A stretch of 64,000 nucleotides of DNA from DATCHW01 sp963806045 (GTDB lineage: Bacteria; Bacteroidota; Ignavibacteria; Tepidaquicellales; Tepidaquicellaceae). Position numbers and translations under genes: made by a program. Positions within the stretch are counted from its first letter, which is position 1. The number at the start of each line of letters is the position of its first letter. A model generated the notes under the pieces. The model searched no databases, was not told the DNA's origin, and was given only the letters and a program-made list of their open reading frames with translations. The stretch covers positions 44,962 to 108,961 of the forward strand of contig CAWDWP010000010.1 of the NCBI GenBank assembly GCA_963806045.1. The letters are read 5' to 3'. Of the stretch, positions 63,319 to 64,000 are shown one piece after another.

Positions 63319-63676
63319 AAATTAAATTATCCGTAAACCTGTGTATAGCCATCATTTGCGGACCAAATAGTAAATTTGTAAAGAGAGATACTGCAAACGC
63401 GTAACCAATACCATCTTTTAGTATTTCAGGCAGCAGGTTGTGTTCAAGTAATGAATTAACAAAACCTTTCATACCTGTAAATCCGTATTTTATAATAATT
63501 CCGAGTAAAGCCCAGCCAAGAATTTTTAAAACAATCTGCAGAATACTTCCAAATCCTAAAAAACTCTTTGTTTTAATTCTGTGAGAAATAAATTCACCTA
63601 TCATTCCGAGAATTCCAAATTGAATAGCGGCAGAAAGCAGGGGATTATTACTCACCCATAAGATATAAGCATCCAT
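63308..63676 (-). CDS. Mpv17/PMP22-like membrane protein, N-terminal part (frameshifted gene)
   Basis: Membrane protein with about three helices in this part: NPLLSAAIQFGILGMIGEFI, ILQIVLKILGWALLGIIIKY and GIGYAFAVSLFTNLLFGPQM. The start YILWVSNNPLLSAAIQFGIL, together with a C-terminal part that continues in another frame, resembles the Mpv17/PMP22 family in order and spacing. The similarity is moderate. The reading frame ends at 63308 because of one extra base in the run at 63318-63321. Confidence 0.55.
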   Translation of the reverse strand: MDAYILWVSNNPLLSAAIQFGILGMIGEFISHRIKTKSFLGFGSILQIVLKILGWALLGIIIKYGFTGMKGFVNSLLEHNLLPEILKDGIGYAFAVSLFTNLLFGPQMMAIHRFTDNLILHT

Positions 63677-63756
63677 AATTCCAAATTTATTTACAAATTA
63701 CTTAAATCAAATAAAAAAAAGACTGCAATAAATATGAATTGTAAATTATTCTCTCT

Positions 63757-63852
63757 AAACTACAAAAGTCTTTTAAAATTTCCAAACTTCTGATATTAAA
63801 AATCTTACTATAATTTTAGAATCTGAAATAATAACACAGACTTTTGTAGTTT
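63757..63852 (+). repeat. AAACTACAAAAGTCT inverted-repeat element, copy 4
   Basis: AAACTACAAAAGTCT at 63757-63771 and AGACTTTTGTAGTTT at 63838-63852, a perfect 15-bp inverted repeat around a 66-nt AT-rich spacer. It lies in the terminal 324-bp gap. Together with copies 1-3 it defines a dispersed family with fixed arms and variable spacers. Confidence 0.85.
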
Positions 63853-63867
63853 GCAGTTTGTTTAGCC

Positions 63868-63949
63868 GCTGTTGGTGTTGACAGTCCTCCACTCTTTTTG
63901 GAGGATTTAGCGAAATCGTAGATCCTACTAGGAGGACGTCACCAACAGC
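63868..63949. repeat. nested inverted-repeat element
   Basis: GCTGTTGGTG (63868-63877) pairs with CACCAACAGC (63940-63949). Inside it, GTCCTCC (63884-63890) pairs with GGAGGAC (63931-63937). The interior also has two alternative hairpins: TCCTCC with GGAGGA at 63900-63905, and the palindrome TCCTACTAGGA (63924-63934). It is richer in GC than its surroundings. It could be a REP or MITE-type element or a folded RNA. Confidence 0.7.
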
Positions 63950-64000
63950 ATTTATAATTATTCATCGAGCGTGCGTAATACTTCTTCGACGGATCATGAC
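63939..64000 (-). other. possible 3' end of a minus-strand gene
   Basis: Two minus-strand frames are open from the right edge: one ends YYARSMNNYKCCW at TGA 63939-63941, inside the inverted-repeat element; the other ends SITHAR at 63962-63964. Sixty bases are too few to decide which, if either, is coding. Confidence 0.2.

Noticed and set aside
1..64000. CRISPR arrays, tRNA or rRNA genes, prophage, transposase genes, restriction or anti-phage systems
   Set aside because: Looked for repeats with regular spacers, tRNA T-arm sequences and hallmark proteins; none seen. The window is core genome with small intergenic repeats only.

Overview
The window is AT-rich chromosomal DNA that looks like core genome of a Gram-negative, free-living bacterium of the Bacteroidetes/Chlorobi/Ignavibacteria assemblage. 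Three things support this: an LpxC-FabZ fusion inside a uppS-bamA-skp-skp-lpxD cluster; four large secreted proteins ending in a 'NYPNPFNP...' type IX secretion (T9SS) sorting domain, the form most common in Ignavibacteria-like lineages; and SDR-type threonine dehydrogenase, PhnP-like MBL and DUF971 genes of the kind these phyla carry. No rRNA, tRNA, CRISPR array, prophage or intact transposase gene is visible. The only clear structural RNA is RNase P RNA (rnpB).

Layout. 1-12.7 kb: PQQ-propeller lipoprotein, then a mostly minus-strand housekeeping run (CHAD, OsmC, cupin, PrmA, FolD, two SPOR lipoproteins, HAD phosphatase, phosphoglycerate mutase, thioredoxin-like protein, CdsA, CPBP protease), then a site-2 protease and an MFS exporter on plus. 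12.7-13.0 kb: a cluster of intergenic repeats. 13-15.7 kb: PgeF, ArfB and a broken rmuC. 15.9-21.7 kb: two convergent T9SS cargo genes, one a CotH-kinase/Ycf48-propeller fusion. 21.9-26.5 kb: solitary GroES, a TolB-like protein, MetF, a candidate leaderless micro-gene, a reduced NIF3 protein, a zinc-ribbon coiled-coil protein and rnpB. 26.5-34.6 kb: NadA, a sugar nucleotidyltransferase, Nfu/Mrp Fe-S carriers, MBL hydrolase, SuhB, RibH, PHP phosphoesterase. 34.8-44.4 kb: envelope block (Ddl, FtsB/DivIC-like, TrpS, UppS, BamA, two Skp/OmpH, LpxD, LpxC-FabZ). 44.4-58.6 kb: DUF971, MFS, glucan phosphorylase, T9SS sialidase-like protein, AtuA, threonine dehydrogenase, EamA, M64 peptidase, YwbE, cytidylate-kinase-like protein, POT-like transporter. 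58.8-64 kb: Omp28-like T9SS protein, M13 peptidase, Mpv17-like membrane protein, and structured repeats at the edge.

The envelope genes form one logical module: undecaprenyl diphosphate synthesis, peptidoglycan precursor ligation, outer-membrane protein assembly with periplasmic chaperones, and the early lipid A steps. The T9SS cargo, M13 and M64 peptidases and SPOR lipoproteins act outside the cytoplasm.

Two general observations matter. Seven genes carry eight frameshifts in total, and each is repaired by deleting one base, usually from a short homopolymer. That points to insertion-type sequencing error more than to seven real pseudogenes. The gene ends also carry several families of small palindromic repeats: AAACTACAAAAGTCT elements, C6/G6 palindromes, a GC hairpin pair, and a nested inverted repeat at the right edge. 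The best candidates for something undescribed are the AAACTACAAAAGTCT family, the nested inverted repeat, and the 24-codon leaderless unit at 24.42-24.56 kb. I found no convincing new multi-gene system.
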